64,000 nucleotides of DNA from Shewanella algae (GTDB lineage: Bacteria > Pseudomonadota > Gammaproteobacteria > Enterobacterales > Shewanellaceae): contig NZ_CP068230.1 in NCBI RefSeq assembly GCF_009183365.2, forward strand, positions 290,001-354,000, read 5' to 3'. A program made the position numbers and the translations under genes. The notes below the pieces were generated by a model. The model worked only from the letters and a program-made list of their open reading frames with translations, was not told where the DNA came from and searched no databases. Positions 1 to 10,567 of this stretch are shown here, one piece after another; the stretch's first letter is position 1; every line of letters begins with the position of its first letter.

Positions 1-1968
<1,968 letters not shown>

Positions 1969-2059
1969 TACAACCCAGATGGGTTTTACGGACTTGAAGA
2001 AGTTGATACTTGATTGAAGTTTGAACTCAGGCTCTGAAAAGAGCACAGCCAAGAATACC

Positions 2060-2135
2060 GGTCGCTTAGCTCAGCCGGGAGAGCACCTCCCTTACAAGGA
2101 GGGGGTCACTGGTTCGATCCCAGTAGCGACCACCA
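2060..2135 (+). tRNA. tRNA-Val (anticodon UAC)
   Basis: A 76-nt cloverleaf with a perfect 7-bp acceptor stem (GGTCGCT with AGCGACC), the T-loop core GGTTCGATCC, and an encoded CCA at 2133-2135. The anticodon stem CCTCC/GGAGG closes loop CTTACAA, giving anticodon TAC at 2093-2095. It lies between the 23S and 5S genes, so it is probably processed from the rRNA precursor. That is an uncommon place for a tRNA in the rrn operons I know. Confidence 0.97.
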
Positions 2136-2170
2136 TATTTCAAAGCAACAGCTTTCCAAATTCTCAAATA

Positions 2171-2289
2171 TGTCTGGTGACAATAGCATTGTGGTCCCAC
2201 CTGATCCCATCCCGAACTCAGAAGTGAAACGCAATCGCGCCGATGGTAGTGTGGGGTCTCCCCATGTGAGAGTAGGTCATCGCCAGACG
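2171..2289 (+). rRNA. rrf: 5S ribosomal RNA
   Basis: About 119 nt, with the expected helix I pairing between the first bases TGTCTGG and the last bases CCAGACG. The conserved internal segments CCCATCCCGAACTCAGAAGTG and the loop E/helix IV region (GATGGTAGTGTGGGG, then GAGAGTAGG) are present. Ends are placed by the terminal helix and may be off by one or two bases. It sits 35 nt after tRNA-Val and 36 nt before tRNA-Asp. Confidence 0.95.
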
Positions 2290-2325
2290 CCCAATTTTAG
2301 TAGTGCGCCAAGGCGTGATACTAAA

Positions 2326-2402
2326 GGAGCGGTAGTTCAGTTGGTTAGAATACCGGCCTGTCACGCCGGGGGTCGCGGGTTCGAGTCCCGTCCGCTCCGC
2401 CA
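2326..2402 (+). tRNA. tRNA-Asp (anticodon GUC)
   Basis: A 77-nt cloverleaf with acceptor stem GGAGCGG/CCGCTCC, discriminator G, encoded CCA at 2400-2402, anticodon loop CTGTCAC (GTC) and T-arm GGGTTCGAGTCCC. It is the last gene of the rrn operon. A distal tRNA-Asp is also found in some E. coli rrn operons. A strong intrinsic terminator starts 12 nt downstream. Confidence 0.97.
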
Positions 2403-2413
2403 ACTTAAAGAGA

Positions 2414-2441
2414 AAGCCTCATCGAAAGATGAGGCTTTTTT
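2414..2441 (+). terminator. Intrinsic terminator of the rrn operon
   Basis: Perfect 10-bp stem AAGCCTCATC / GATGAGGCTT with a GAAA tetraloop, followed by a T run. It directly follows tRNA-Asp. Confidence 0.93.
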
Positions 2442-2665
2442 CGTTTTTATCCACAGACTTTTTATCCAGAACTGCGTTGAACTTTACCCCGCGACAAATC
2501 GACTTCTGCCCCTGCAAACTAACGTGCGTACAACTCTCGAAACTGCGTGTCATGCTGGTTTTCCACTCTCCCTGTTTCTCCCTTTCTTGTGTCTTCCAAG
2601 CCGTGCTTGCTATTCATCCAGTGGTTACTTAACGTATATGCAGTTTTTGCCAAAGGGATCTTTGA

Positions 2666-3940
2666 ATGAAGTTAGAGATGATTTGTACCGGAGAGGAGGT
2701 GTTGTCCGGTCAGATAGTAGATACCAATGCCGCCTGGTTTGCCAATGTGATGATGGAGCATGGGATTGAGGTGCAGCGCAGGGTCACAGTGGGGGATAGA
2801 CTCGAAGATCTGATAGCCGTATTTCAGGAGCGTAGTCTCCATGCCGATATCATTCTGGTTAATGGTGGTTTGGGGCCAACCAGCGACGATCTCTCGGCCG
2901 AAGCTATGGCCAAGGCCAAGGGTGAGCCTCTGGTTGAGAACGCCGAATGGCGTGCCAAGATGGAGGCCTGGTTCAGCCGTAACAACAGAGAGATGCCGGC
3001 CAGTAATCTGAAACAGGCTTTACTGCCTGAGTCTGCCGTCATGGTGGATAATCCGGTTGGCACGGCCTGTGGCTTTAGAGTCAAACTCAATCGTGCTTGG
3101 CTCTACTTCACTCCAGGGGTGCCATTTGAGCTGAAACATATGGTTCAGGAGCAGTTTCTACCCTTTATCAAACAGGAGTTCGGCCTGGATGCAAAAGTCG
3201 CATTGAACAAGCTGTTGACCCTGGGCCATGGCGAATCGACGCTGGCCGATAAGCTGGAAGCATTGGAGTTGCCAGCAGGGATCACCATAGGTTATCGCTC
3301 CTCTATGCCACATATAGAGATCAAGTTGTTTGCCCGCGGTGATAAGGCCATTGCTCTGTTACCCCGAGTCACCAATCATGTACGACAGGTTTTGGGTACT
3401 GCGGTTGTTGCCGAAAATCGCGCGACACTGGCGGAAGAGATCCATCACAGGTTGTTGAATTCAGGCCTTAGTCTTAGTCTGGCCGAGTCCTGTACCGGAG
3501 GTATGTTGACCAGCCAATTGGTGGCTTTTCCTGGCAGTTCTTCCTATTTGCATCAGGGGTTGGTGACCTACAGCAATGAGAGCAAGGTGCGTATTCTTGG
3601 GGTTCAACCTTCAACACTGGATGACCATGGCGCTGTGTCGATTGCCACCGTTGAGGAGATGGCGATGGGGGCTAGGGCGATACTGGATAGCGACTATGCT
3701 CTGGCCACCAGTGGTATTGCCGGTCCTGATGGTGGCACAGAGGAGAAGCCTGTCGGTACTGTCGCCATAGCCTTGGCAACCAAGGGAGGTTGTTACAGCC
3801 AGATGATTCAGCTGCCAAGACGTTCTCGAGAGCTGGTTCGCAGTCTTAGCAGCGCAGTAGCCTATGACATGCTGCGCCGCGAGTTGCTGGGCGAGGCGGT
3901 TATTGTTGACTACTCCTCTATTGGTCGATTTGCCAAATAG
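2666..3940 (+). CDS. cinA: CinA family protein (nicotinamide-nucleotide amidohydrolase)
   Basis: A 424-residue two-domain CinA. The N-terminal molybdopterin-binding-like (COG1058) domain covers about residues 1-170, with GEEVLSGQIVDTNAAW and the NGGLGPTSDD motif. The C-terminal PncC-type amidase domain covers about 260-420, with LAESCTGGMLTSQL and SGIAGPDGGTEEKPVGT. In known family members the C-terminal domain deamidates nicotinamide mononucleotide in pyridine nucleotide salvage, and the N-terminal domain can hydrolyse ADP-ribose. The ATG is preceded by AAGGGA at proper spacing. The gene stands alone between the rrn terminator and a bidirectional terminator. The name refers to competence induction in Streptococcus; nothing here points to a role in competence. 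Confidence 0.95.
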   Translation: MKLEMICTGEEVLSGQIVDTNAAWFANVMMEHGIEVQRRVTVGDRLEDLIAVFQERSLHADIILVNGGLGPTSDDLSAEAMAKAKGEPLVENAEWRAKMEAWFSRNNREMPASNLKQALLPESAVMVDNPVGTACGFRVKLNRAWLYFTPGVPFELKHMVQEQFLPFIKQEFGLDAKVALNKLLTLGHGESTLADKLEALELPAGITIGYRSSMPHIEIKLFARGDKAIALLPRVTNHVRQVLGTAVVAENRATLAEEIHHRLLNSGLSLSLAESCTGGMLTSQLVAFPGSSSYLHQGLVTYSNESKVRILGVQPSTLDDHGAVSIATVEEMAMGARAILDSDYALATSGIAGPDGGTEEKPVGTVAIALATKGGCYSQMIQLPRRSRELVRSLSSAVAYDMLRRELLGEAVIVDYSSIGRFAK

Positions 3941-3980
3941 TCAAAGGCAGTAATAGGTTAAACCAGTAATAGGTTAAATA

Positions 3981-4010
3981 AAAAGACGCAGCCAAGGCTG
4001 CGTCTTTTTT
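3981..4010. terminator. Bidirectional terminator between cinA and the DUF1439 gene
   Basis: A 13-bp perfect stem AAAAGACGCAGCC / GGCTGCGTCTTTT with a 2-nt apex gap, giving a T run on both strands. It serves two convergent genes. Just before it a 14-nt unit (AGTAATAGGTTAAA type) occurs twice in tandem at about 3948-3978. Confidence 0.92.
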
Positions 4011-4026
4011 GTGCTCTGAATATCGA

Positions 4027-4566
4027 TTATTTAAACTCCAGCACCAGCTTGCCTGGTTTAACCTGAAGGCTCTTGGTCATATCGGCCAGCCTCGCTTGGT
4101 TGCTGTCCTGGGGGTCCAGAACATAAACCGGCTGACTTTCGAGGAAGTTGCGGATGAAGCCCATCAACTGTGGGGCAATACCTTGCAAAGCCCGCTGAAT
4201 ATCCTTGGGATTGGACTCGACAGAGGTCAACTCCAGACCACGGAGATAGACGCCATGGGTTTGGTTGTCATACCAAGGCTTGGCCTCAAACTCTGTTGTC
4301 AGGCTGGCACGCAGGGGAAACAGCGGCGTTCTGAGTATCAGTTCCGAGGTGGCTTTCACCGCCATGGTATCCGGCTTGTGCCCCAATTTGACTGTTACCC
4401 GATTCAACTGGATCTCTGTTGCCAGTGGCCCCTGGGTGTCTTGCATATCCAGTTGCAGCTCTTTATTCAGATAGGATTCCAGCTGTCCTTCGCTGATGCT
4501 GTATTGGCTGACACAGCCGCCCAACATCAGCATCAACCACAGAGACAGCAGTAGGGGCAGCCTCAT
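4027..4566 (-). CDS. DUF1439 family lipoprotein (YceB-like)
   Basis: A 179-residue predicted lipoprotein. A hydrophobic leader ends in the lipobox LGGC, with the lipidated cysteine at about residue 18 and Val-Ser after it. The body (ISEGQLESYLNKEL at the start, repeated beta-strand pattern such as LNRVTVKLGHKP and LTTEFEAKPWYDN) matches the DUF1439/YceB family, a lipid-binding-like fold of unknown function. Its ATG overlaps the ppc stop codon by 4 bp (ATGA), so it is translationally coupled to ppc, a pairing that explains nothing obvious about its role. Family assignment is by eye. Confidence 0.8.
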   Translation of the reverse strand: MRLPLLLSLWLMLMLGGCVSQYSISEGQLESYLNKELQLDMQDTQGPLATEIQLNRVTVKLGHKPDTMAVKATSELILRTPLFPLRASLTTEFEAKPWYDNQTHGVYLRGLELTSVESNPKDIQRALQGIAPQLMGFIRNFLESQPVYVLDPQDSNQARLADMTKSLQVKPGKLVLEFK

Positions 4567-7199
4567 CCTGTATTCCTCATGCCCGCCGCGACACCGGCTA
4601 TGGTCAGCATCAGCGCCAGTTGCAATTGTTCCGAAGTTTCCTGTTCCTTGCGACTTCGGGCCAACAACTCGGCCTGCAGGAAGTTGAGCGGGTCGATATA
4701 GGGGTTTCGAAGCCGCACCGATTCCCTGTTCCAGGGAGTATGCGACATCAGGCTGTCAGAGCGGGTCAGTTCGAGTACCGCCTGGATCCCCTGTTGCAGC
4801 CTCTCCCTGAGAGCTTCACCCAAATGACGCAGGTCTTCAGGCACCAGGCAGGTGTCGTAATAGCGGGCGAGGTTGGGTTCTGCCTTGGCATACACCATTT
4901 CCAGCATGGAGATACGGGTGTTGAAGAAGGGCCACTGACGTTCCATCTCCTGTAGCAGAGAAAGCTCTCCTCGTTTGGCCGCGGCTTCTAGCGCCTCACC
5001 GGCACCGAGCCAGGCCGGCAGCATCAAACGGTTCTGTGACCAGGCAAATATCCAGGGAATGGCGCGCAGGCTTTCGATACCTCCATCCACCCGGCGTTTG
5101 GCCGGTCGACTGCCGAGTGGCAGCTTACCCAGCTCCACTTCAGGCGTTGCGGCTCTGAAATAGGCAACAAAGTCAGCTTCTTCCCTGACTATGCTGCGGT
5201 AGGCCAGTACAGATTCATCGGCCAGTCGCTGCATGCATTGCCGCCATTCCTGTTTAGGCTCGGGAGGCGGAAGCAAAGTGGCTTCCATCACCGCTGAGGT
5301 GTAAAGCGCCAGTGACTGCACTGCCAACTTAGGGAGACCGAACTTGAAGCGGATCATCTCTCCCTGCTCTGTCACCCGGATCCGTCCGTCAACTGAGCCC
5401 GGAGGCTGTGACAGAATCGCCTGGTGAGCCGGGCCGCCGCCACGACCGATAGTACCGCCACGGCCGTGGAATAGGGTCAGTTTGACGCCAGCCTTCTTGC
5501 ATACCGCAACTAGTTGTTCTTGCGCCCGATATTGTGCCCAGGCCGCGGCCATGACTCCGGCATCCTTGGCCGAATCCGAATAGCCAATCATCACTTCCTG
5601 CATGCCTTTGGTGTAACCCAGATACCAATCGATATCGAGCAGGGCAGAGATGCAATCGGCGGCATTGTTGAGGTCATCCAGGGTCTCAAACAGCGGCACT
5701 ACCCGCATGGGATAGTGACAGCCGGTTTCCTTGAGCAGCAAGAGTACCGCCAACACGTCGGATGGTTGGCTGGCCATGGATATCACATAGGAACCCAGCG
5801 CTTGTTGAGGCTGAGTGGCTATCAAGCGGCAGGTTGCCAGTACCTCGGCCACCTCGTCTGATGGCTGCCAGTTTACCGGGATCAAGGGTCTGCGGTTGGC
5901 CAGTTCCCTGAGCAGGAAGGCCTGCTTTTCTGTCTCATCCCAATGGTTGAAGTCACCCATGCCCAGATAGCGGGTAAGCTCGGCAATGGCATTGGCGTGG
6001 CGCTCTGCATCCTGGCGGATATCCAACCTCAGCATATGAATGCCGAAGCAGGCCAAGCGGCGCAACATATCCAGCAGCAAGCCATTGGCTATCAGACTCA
6101 TGCCGCAATCGCACAGGCTTTGATACAGCATCAGCAGCGGCTTTTTCAGGTCGTCCTGATGCCAGATGATGCTATGGCTGTCGACCTCAGGCTGATGACC
6201 TTCGAGGCGGGCATTGAGATAGTCTATGGTGTTGCGCAGCTTTTGGCGCAGATCTCTGAGCACGTCACGATAAGGTTCACAGCTGCCGTTGGTATACTGG
6301 CTCATCTCCTCGTTGGCTTCTTCCATAGACAATTCGCCAACCAGAGAGACGATATCTTTGAGATAGAGTCTGGCGGCGGCATGGCGATTACGATCCAATA
6401 CTTCCTGAGTGACCTTGGCGGTAACAAAGGGGTTGCCATCACGGTCGCCACCCATCCAGCTGGAGAATCGCACCGGAGCGATATCAATCGGTAGCTGGCT
6501 GCCGGTGCGCTCTTCTACCTGGTCGTTGAGCTGGCGTAAAAAGTCGGGAATCGCCTGCCACAGTGAGGTTTCGATAGTCGCCAAACCCCAGCGGGCTTCA
6601 TCTACCGGTGTCGGGCGTTCGCGGCGGATCTCATTGGTATGCCAAATCTGGGCAATTAGTTGCCGCAGTCGCAGATTGATCTGTTTAAACTCGCGCTCGC
6701 TGAGCTGATCGTTTTCCAGTGCCGTCAGACAATCGACCACAGATGAGTACTTCTGGATCAGGGTGCGGCGGGATATCTCGGTCGGGTGTGCCGTCAGTAC
6801 CAGATCTATGTTCATCTCCCTCAGACAGGACAGCATCTGCTTCTGATCTATCGGTCCGTTCAGCATACGTCCGAGCAGTTGCTCCACGGGATCCGGTACA
6901 CACACCAGTTCATCACAGTTGCGGCTGATGGTATGAAACTGCTCGGCGATATTCGCCAGGTTGAGAAATTGGTTAAAGGCTTTGGTGACCGGCACCAGTT
7001 CGTCATCGGGCAAGGCCGTCAGCAGTTCCAACATCTGCTGACGGGCGCTTTCATCACCCTGACGGGAACTCTTGGCCAGTTGACGGATCTGCTCCACCTT
7101 ATCGAGAAATGGCTCCCCCAGATCGGATCGCATGGTGTCGCCGAGGATCTGCCCAAGCATACTGACGTTGGATCTTAAGGATGCATACATATCTGCCAT
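4563..7199 (-). CDS. ppc: Phosphoenolpyruvate carboxylase
   Basis: An 878-residue enzyme close to the E. coli length of 883. It adds bicarbonate to phosphoenolpyruvate to make oxaloacetate, refilling the TCA cycle. Recognisable motifs include VLTAHPTEISRRTL with the catalytic histidine (about residue 135), FHGRGGTIGRGGGP, GYSDSAKDAGVMAAAW, and the conserved C-terminal end GMRNTG. The start is placed at ATG 7199 (MADMYASLRSNVSMLGQ), which matches the family's N-terminus; an in-frame ATG 93 bp upstream would add a tail unlike any Ppc. The next gene upstream on the same strand is argE, 144 bp away, the same neighbourhood as in E. coli. Confidence 0.97.
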   Translation of the reverse strand: MADMYASLRSNVSMLGQILGDTMRSDLGEPFLDKVEQIRQLAKSSRQGDESARQQMLELLTALPDDELVPVTKAFNQFLNLANIAEQFHTISRNCDELVCVPDPVEQLLGRMLNGPIDQKQMLSCLREMNIDLVLTAHPTEISRRTLIQKYSSVVDCLTALENDQLSEREFKQINLRLRQLIAQIWHTNEIRRERPTPVDEARWGLATIETSLWQAIPDFLRQLNDQVEERTGSQLPIDIAPVRFSSWMGGDRDGNPFVTAKVTQEVLDRNRHAAARLYLKDIVSLVGELSMEEANEEMSQYTNGSCEPYRDVLRDLRQKLRNTIDYLNARLEGHQPEVDSHSIIWHQDDLKKPLLMLYQSLCDCGMSLIANGLLLDMLRRLACFGIHMLRLDIRQDAERHANAIAELTRYLGMGDFNHWDETEKQAFLLRELANRRPLIPVNWQPSDEVAEVLATCRLIATQPQQALGSYVISMASQPSDVLAVLLLLKETGCHYPMRVVPLFETLDDLNNAADCISALLDIDWYLGYTKGMQEVMIGYSDSAKDAGVMAAAWAQYRAQEQLVAVCKKAGVKLTLFHGRGGTIGRGGGPAHQAILSQPPGSVDGRIRVTEQGEMIRFKFGLPKLAVQSLALYTSAVMEATLLPPPEPKQEWRQCMQRLADESVLAYRSIVREEADFVAYFRAATPEVELGKLPLGSRPAKRRVDGGIESLRAIPWIFAWSQNRLMLPAWLGAGEALEAAAKRGELSLLQEMERQWPFFNTRISMLEMVYAKAEPNLARYYDTCLVPEDLRHLGEALRERLQQGIQAVLELTRSDSLMSHTPWNRESVRLRNPYIDPLNFLQAELLARSRKEQETSEQLQLALMLTIAGVAAGMRNTG

Positions 7200-7343
7200 C
7201 GTGTTGATTGCTCCAAAGAATAGTGAGAAAGAGTCGTCGTTTCGGGCGGACTTGAGTAGAGCACAATAACCAGCACTGTGCCCTATGGTCAATACGCTGA
7301 GGTATTTGCCTTACGTTGTTTCCAGCAGCTGTGGGCTGGATCA

Positions 7344-8495
7344 TTATTTTATACAGGCATGATAAATAAGCTGTTTCAGCAAGTTTATCGTAGGTTTGAT
7401 CTGCGCCGTATCCAAATATTCATCCGGTTGATGAGCCTGCTCTATGCTGCCGGGTCCCAATACCAGAGTGTGGCACCCCAGTTGCCGAATATAAGGCGCC
7501 TCGGTGGCATAGTTCACCACTTGAGGTGGCTGTCCCGCCAGGCTGGCGACCAGTTGGCTCCAGGGAGAGTCTCTATCATCGGCAAACGGCTCTGAGCCGG
7601 GATAGAGTTCGCTGATGGAAACTGATCCTGGGAATTGTTCGCAGACCGGCTGTAAATACTGCTGCAGCATGAGTTGCAGATCGGTCAAAGCCAAACCGGG
7701 AAGCGGGCGAATATCCAGATGCAGATCACAGCAACCACAGATACGGTTGGCTGCATCGCCGCCGTGGACATGGCCAAAGTTCATGGTTGGGTAAGGTACA
7801 CTGAAGGCATCTTCGCGATAGTGTTCGCTCAAATGCTGCTTGAGTTTAAGTAGTCGGCCTATGATCAGATGCATCACTTCTATGGCATTGAGTCCCTTGG
7901 CCGGATCTGACGAGTGGCCGCTGCGGCCCGTTACTCGAATGCCTTGAGCCATGTGCCCTTTATGCATATAAACCGGCCGTAGGCTGGTGGGTTCGCCTAT
8001 GATGGCAAATTCAGGCTTGATTGCAGCGTTGGCGGCAAAGGCCTTGGCCCCATTCATTGTGGTTTCTTCATCGGCACTGGCGAGAATATAAAGAGGTCGC
8101 TTCATTTGTGTCAGCGGCAGTTGTTTCAAGGTCTCCAATATCAAGGCAAAGAAACCCTTCATGTCACAAGTTCCCAAGCCATACCAAAGGTTATCTTTTT
8201 CGGTTAGCCGAAAGGGATCATGCTGCCAACGGCCTTCATCGAACGGTACTGTGTCTGTGTGCCCGGCCAGCAATAGGCCACCTTGGCCAGTGCCCAGGTT
8301 GGCCAGCAGGTTATGTTTGTTGCGACTGCCGGGCACCGGCTGGCGGCGGCACTCCAACCCCAAATCGGCAAACCAGTTGGCCAGCAAGTCGATAACGGCA
8401 GCATTGGATTGATCTTGCTCGGGCTCCAGGGCACTGATGGAGGGCGAGGCGATAAGCGCACTGAAGCTTTCTGTGAGTTCCGGCAGTTTTTTCAT
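7344..8495 (-). CDS. argE: Acetylornithine deacetylase
   Basis: A 383-residue M20-family zinc amidohydrolase that releases ornithine from N-acetylornithine. Motifs: LLAGHTDTVPFD (metal His and Asp), GLGTCDMKGFFA (bridging Asp), SADEETTMNGA (catalytic Glu pair), and the GRSGHSSDP dimerisation region. The start is set at ATG 8495 (MKKLPELTESF), because GCGGAA lies just upstream and the length then equals that of E. coli ArgE; an ATG 18 bp further out has no ribosome site. It diverges from argC across a shared 264-bp region with candidate ARG boxes. Having argE implies the linear acetyl pathway rather than transacetylation by ArgJ. Confidence 0.96.
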   Translation of the reverse strand: MKKLPELTESFSALIASPSISALEPEQDQSNAAVIDLLANWFADLGLECRRQPVPGSRNKHNLLANLGTGQGGLLLAGHTDTVPFDEGRWQHDPFRLTEKDNLWYGLGTCDMKGFFALILETLKQLPLTQMKRPLYILASADEETTMNGAKAFAANAAIKPEFAIIGEPTSLRPVYMHKGHMAQGIRVTGRSGHSSDPAKGLNAIEVMHLIIGRLLKLKQHLSEHYREDAFSVPYPTMNFGHVHGGDAANRICGCCDLHLDIRPLPGLALTDLQLMLQQYLQPVCEQFPGSVSISELYPGSEPFADDRDSPWSQLVASLAGQPPQVVNYATEAPYIRQLGCHTLVLGPGSIEQAHQPDEYLDTAQIKPTINLLKQLIYHACIK

Positions 8496-8513
8496 GACTA
8501 TTCCGCAAAACAT

Positions 8514-8553
8514 TAAAAATAACTATTCATATATATTGCATAAATAAATTGCT
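8514..8553. promoter_or_regulatory. Candidate ArgR operator (pair of ARG boxes) between argE and argC
   Basis: Two imperfect ARG boxes. The first, AAAAT-AACT-ATTCA at 8516-8529, matches TGAAT-N4-ATTCA at 8 of 10 half-site positions. The second, TGCAT-AAAT-AAATT at 8537-8550, has a good left half and a poor right half. Their centres are 21 bp apart, the spacing of paired boxes bound by one ArgR hexamer. They lie in the divergent promoter region, where ArgR would repress both directions in arginine excess. The second box is weak, so this is a candidate only. Confidence 0.5.
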
Positions 8554-8759
8554 GTGTTAGTCTAGCAAACAGCTAAAGCCAGTGTCATCTTTCATGGTGA
8601 CTAAATTCAGTGAGACTAAGTATGTTGAGTTCGACCTTGAGCTTGATTCAGACCAAAAACTGCAATAACTCCCTGCGACGATAAACTTGTCATTAGGCGC
8701 TGAGCCACGGGCTTTCGTTGTGCCCTTCCTTTTTTGATTAGCTTGAAGAATTAGAAACC

Positions 8760-9740
8760 ATGAAAAATATCGCCATCATAGGGGCCAGTGGATATACAGG
8801 TGCCCAGTTAACCGCCCTGATCCAAGCTGAGCCAGAGTTAAGCATTCAAGGCTTGTATGTCTCTGAAAATAGTCTGGATAAGGGCAAAAGCCTGGCCGAG
8901 CTTTATCCTGTATATCAACATATCTCTGCAGTGTTGCAGCCGTTAACGCCAGAGGCCAAACAGCAGATAGTGGCACAGGCCGACGCCGTGGCACTGGCGA
9001 CCGAACATTCGGTAAGCCTGGAATTGGCGGCCTGGTTTTATGCCCAGGGTCTGGCGGTATTTGATTTGAGCGGTGCCTATCGTTTCAGCGATGCTGCAAA
9101 CTACCCCAAGTGGTATGGCTTTGAGCATAACCAAGCCGAAGTATTGGCACAGGCGGTTTATGGCCTGGCCGAGTGGAATGCCGAGGCGATTGCCAACAGC
9201 AAGATGATTGCGGTTCCCGGTTGTTATCCCACGGCATCTCTGTTGGCGCTTAAGCCGCTCAAGTCACTGATGACAGATGCCTTCCCCGTTATCAATGCCG
9301 TTAGCGGTGTGACCGGAGCCGGACGCAAGGCGCAGTTGCACACCAGTTTCTGTGAAGTGAGTTTAATGCCCTACGGTGTGCTTGGTCACAGGCATCAGCC
9401 CGAAATCGCCAGCCAACTGGGGCAAGAAGTGATTTTTACTCCGCACCTTGGCAACTTCAAACGTGGCATTCTCGCCACCATTACGCTGCAGCTCAAGCCG
9501 GGTACCAGGGCAGATGACGTTGCCGAGGCTTACCGTATCTACCATGGCTCGAGCATAGTCAGCGTAAAGCAGAACCAATTCCCCAAGGTGGATGACGTGG
9601 TACACACGGGCAATTGTCATCTCGGGTGGAAGTTTGATGAACAGAACCATTATCTGGTAGTGGCCAGTGCCATAGACAACCTGATGAAGGGCGCTGCCAG
9701 TCAGGCGCTACAATGCATAAAGATTCACTTTAAATACTAA
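8760..9740 (+). CDS. argC: N-acetyl-gamma-glutamyl-phosphate reductase
   Basis: A 326-residue type-1 AGPR that reduces N-acetylglutamyl-phosphate to the semialdehyde with NADPH. The N-terminal nucleotide-binding loop IIGASGYTGAQL lies at residues 5-16, the active-site cysteine sits in VPGCYPTASLL near residue 156, and the GAGRKAQLHTSF and LMPYGVLGHRHQPEI segments are typical of the catalytic domain. It is the first gene of argCBFGH, with a roughly 200-nt leader after the candidate ARG boxes. argB follows after 33 bp. Confidence 0.97.
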   Translation: MKNIAIIGASGYTGAQLTALIQAEPELSIQGLYVSENSLDKGKSLAELYPVYQHISAVLQPLTPEAKQQIVAQADAVALATEHSVSLELAAWFYAQGLAVFDLSGAYRFSDAANYPKWYGFEHNQAEVLAQAVYGLAEWNAEAIANSKMIAVPGCYPTASLLALKPLKSLMTDAFPVINAVSGVTGAGRKAQLHTSFCEVSLMPYGVLGHRHQPEIASQLGQEVIFTPHLGNFKRGILATITLQLKPGTRADDVAEAYRIYHGSSIVSVKQNQFPKVDDVVHTGNCHLGWKFDEQNHYLVVASAIDNLMKGAASQALQCIKIHFKY

Positions 9741-9773
9741 TTATTCGCGGAACGGTTAGAGAGAGTTGTCACT

Positions 9774-10556
9774 ATGAGCACGAAAGACAAGGTGTTGGTT
9801 CTGAAAGTTGGCGGCGCACTGATGCAGTGTGAGATGGGAATGGCCAGGCTGATGGATACGGCGGCGAAAATGCTGGCCCAGGGACAGAAAGTGGTTCTGG
9901 TTCATGGTGGCGGTTATCTGGTGGATGAACAGCTCAAGGCCAATGGCATGGATACGGTGAAGCTCGATGGCTTGCGGGTCACGCCGCCGGAGCAGATGCC
10001 GATCATCGCCGGCGCTCTGGCCGGTATGTCCAACAAGATACTGCAGGCGGCGGCCATCAAGGCCGGTGTCGCCAGCGTTGGCATGAGTCTGGCGGATGCC
10101 AACTTGGTCGATGCGGTAATTAAAGATGAACGCTTGGGGCTGGTGGGTGAAGTTTCCCCCAAAGACGGCAGCTATATCAATTTCGTCCTGTCTCAGGGTT
10201 GGATGCCCATTGTCAGCTCCATTGCAGTATCCAGCGAAGGGCAACTGCTTAACGTCAATGCCGATCAGGCCGCCACAGTGCTGGCCAAACTGGTGCAGGG
10301 CAAGCTGGTGCTGCTCTCCGATGTTTCCGGAGTATTGGACGGTAAGGGGCAGTTGATCGCCAGTCTTAATCGCAGCGAAATCGACGACCTGGTGAAATTG
10401 GGCGTGATAGAGAAAGGTATGAAAGTCAAAGTAGAGGCGGCGTTGGAAGTCGCAGAACTCATGGGGCAGCCGGTACAGGTTGCTTCCTGGAGAGATGCGG
10501 CACAACTGGCTGCATTGGCTCAGGGCGAAGCCGTGGGTACACAAATAAAACCATAG
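9774..10556 (+). CDS. argB: Acetylglutamate kinase
   Basis: A 260-residue amino acid kinase that phosphorylates N-acetylglutamate, the second step of arginine synthesis. It shows the N-terminal VLKVGGALMQ lysine/glycine loop, VLVHGGGYLVDEQL (substrate), and VLLSDVSGVLDGKG for nucleotide binding. The length is that of the short E. coli-type enzyme, without the N-terminal helix that makes some homologues arginine-sensitive. Feedback control therefore more likely acts at ArgA, which is not in this window. Confidence 0.97.
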   Translation: MSTKDKVLVLKVGGALMQCEMGMARLMDTAAKMLAQGQKVVLVHGGGYLVDEQLKANGMDTVKLDGLRVTPPEQMPIIAGALAGMSNKILQAAAIKAGVASVGMSLADANLVDAVIKDERLGLVGEVSPKDGSYINFVLSQGWMPIVSSIAVSSEGQLLNVNADQAATVLAKLVQGKLVLLSDVSGVLDGKGQLIASLNRSEIDDLVKLGVIEKGMKVKVEAALEVAELMGQPVQVASWRDAAQLAALAQGEAVGTQIKP

Positions 10557-10567
10557 GAGAAGGCAGT

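Noticed and set aside
2447..2455. Perfect DnaA box TTATCCACA
   Set aside because: Single site just after a terminator, with only one poor second match at 2462; no origin features around it.
2021..2769. Plus-strand frames running over tRNA-Val, 5S and tRNA-Asp
   Set aside because: They overlap well-supported RNA genes and the terminator.
9756..10544. 262-codon minus-strand frame opposite argB
   Set aside because: Shadow of a conserved gene with an odd His/Gln-rich composition typical of antisense frames in GC-rich codons.
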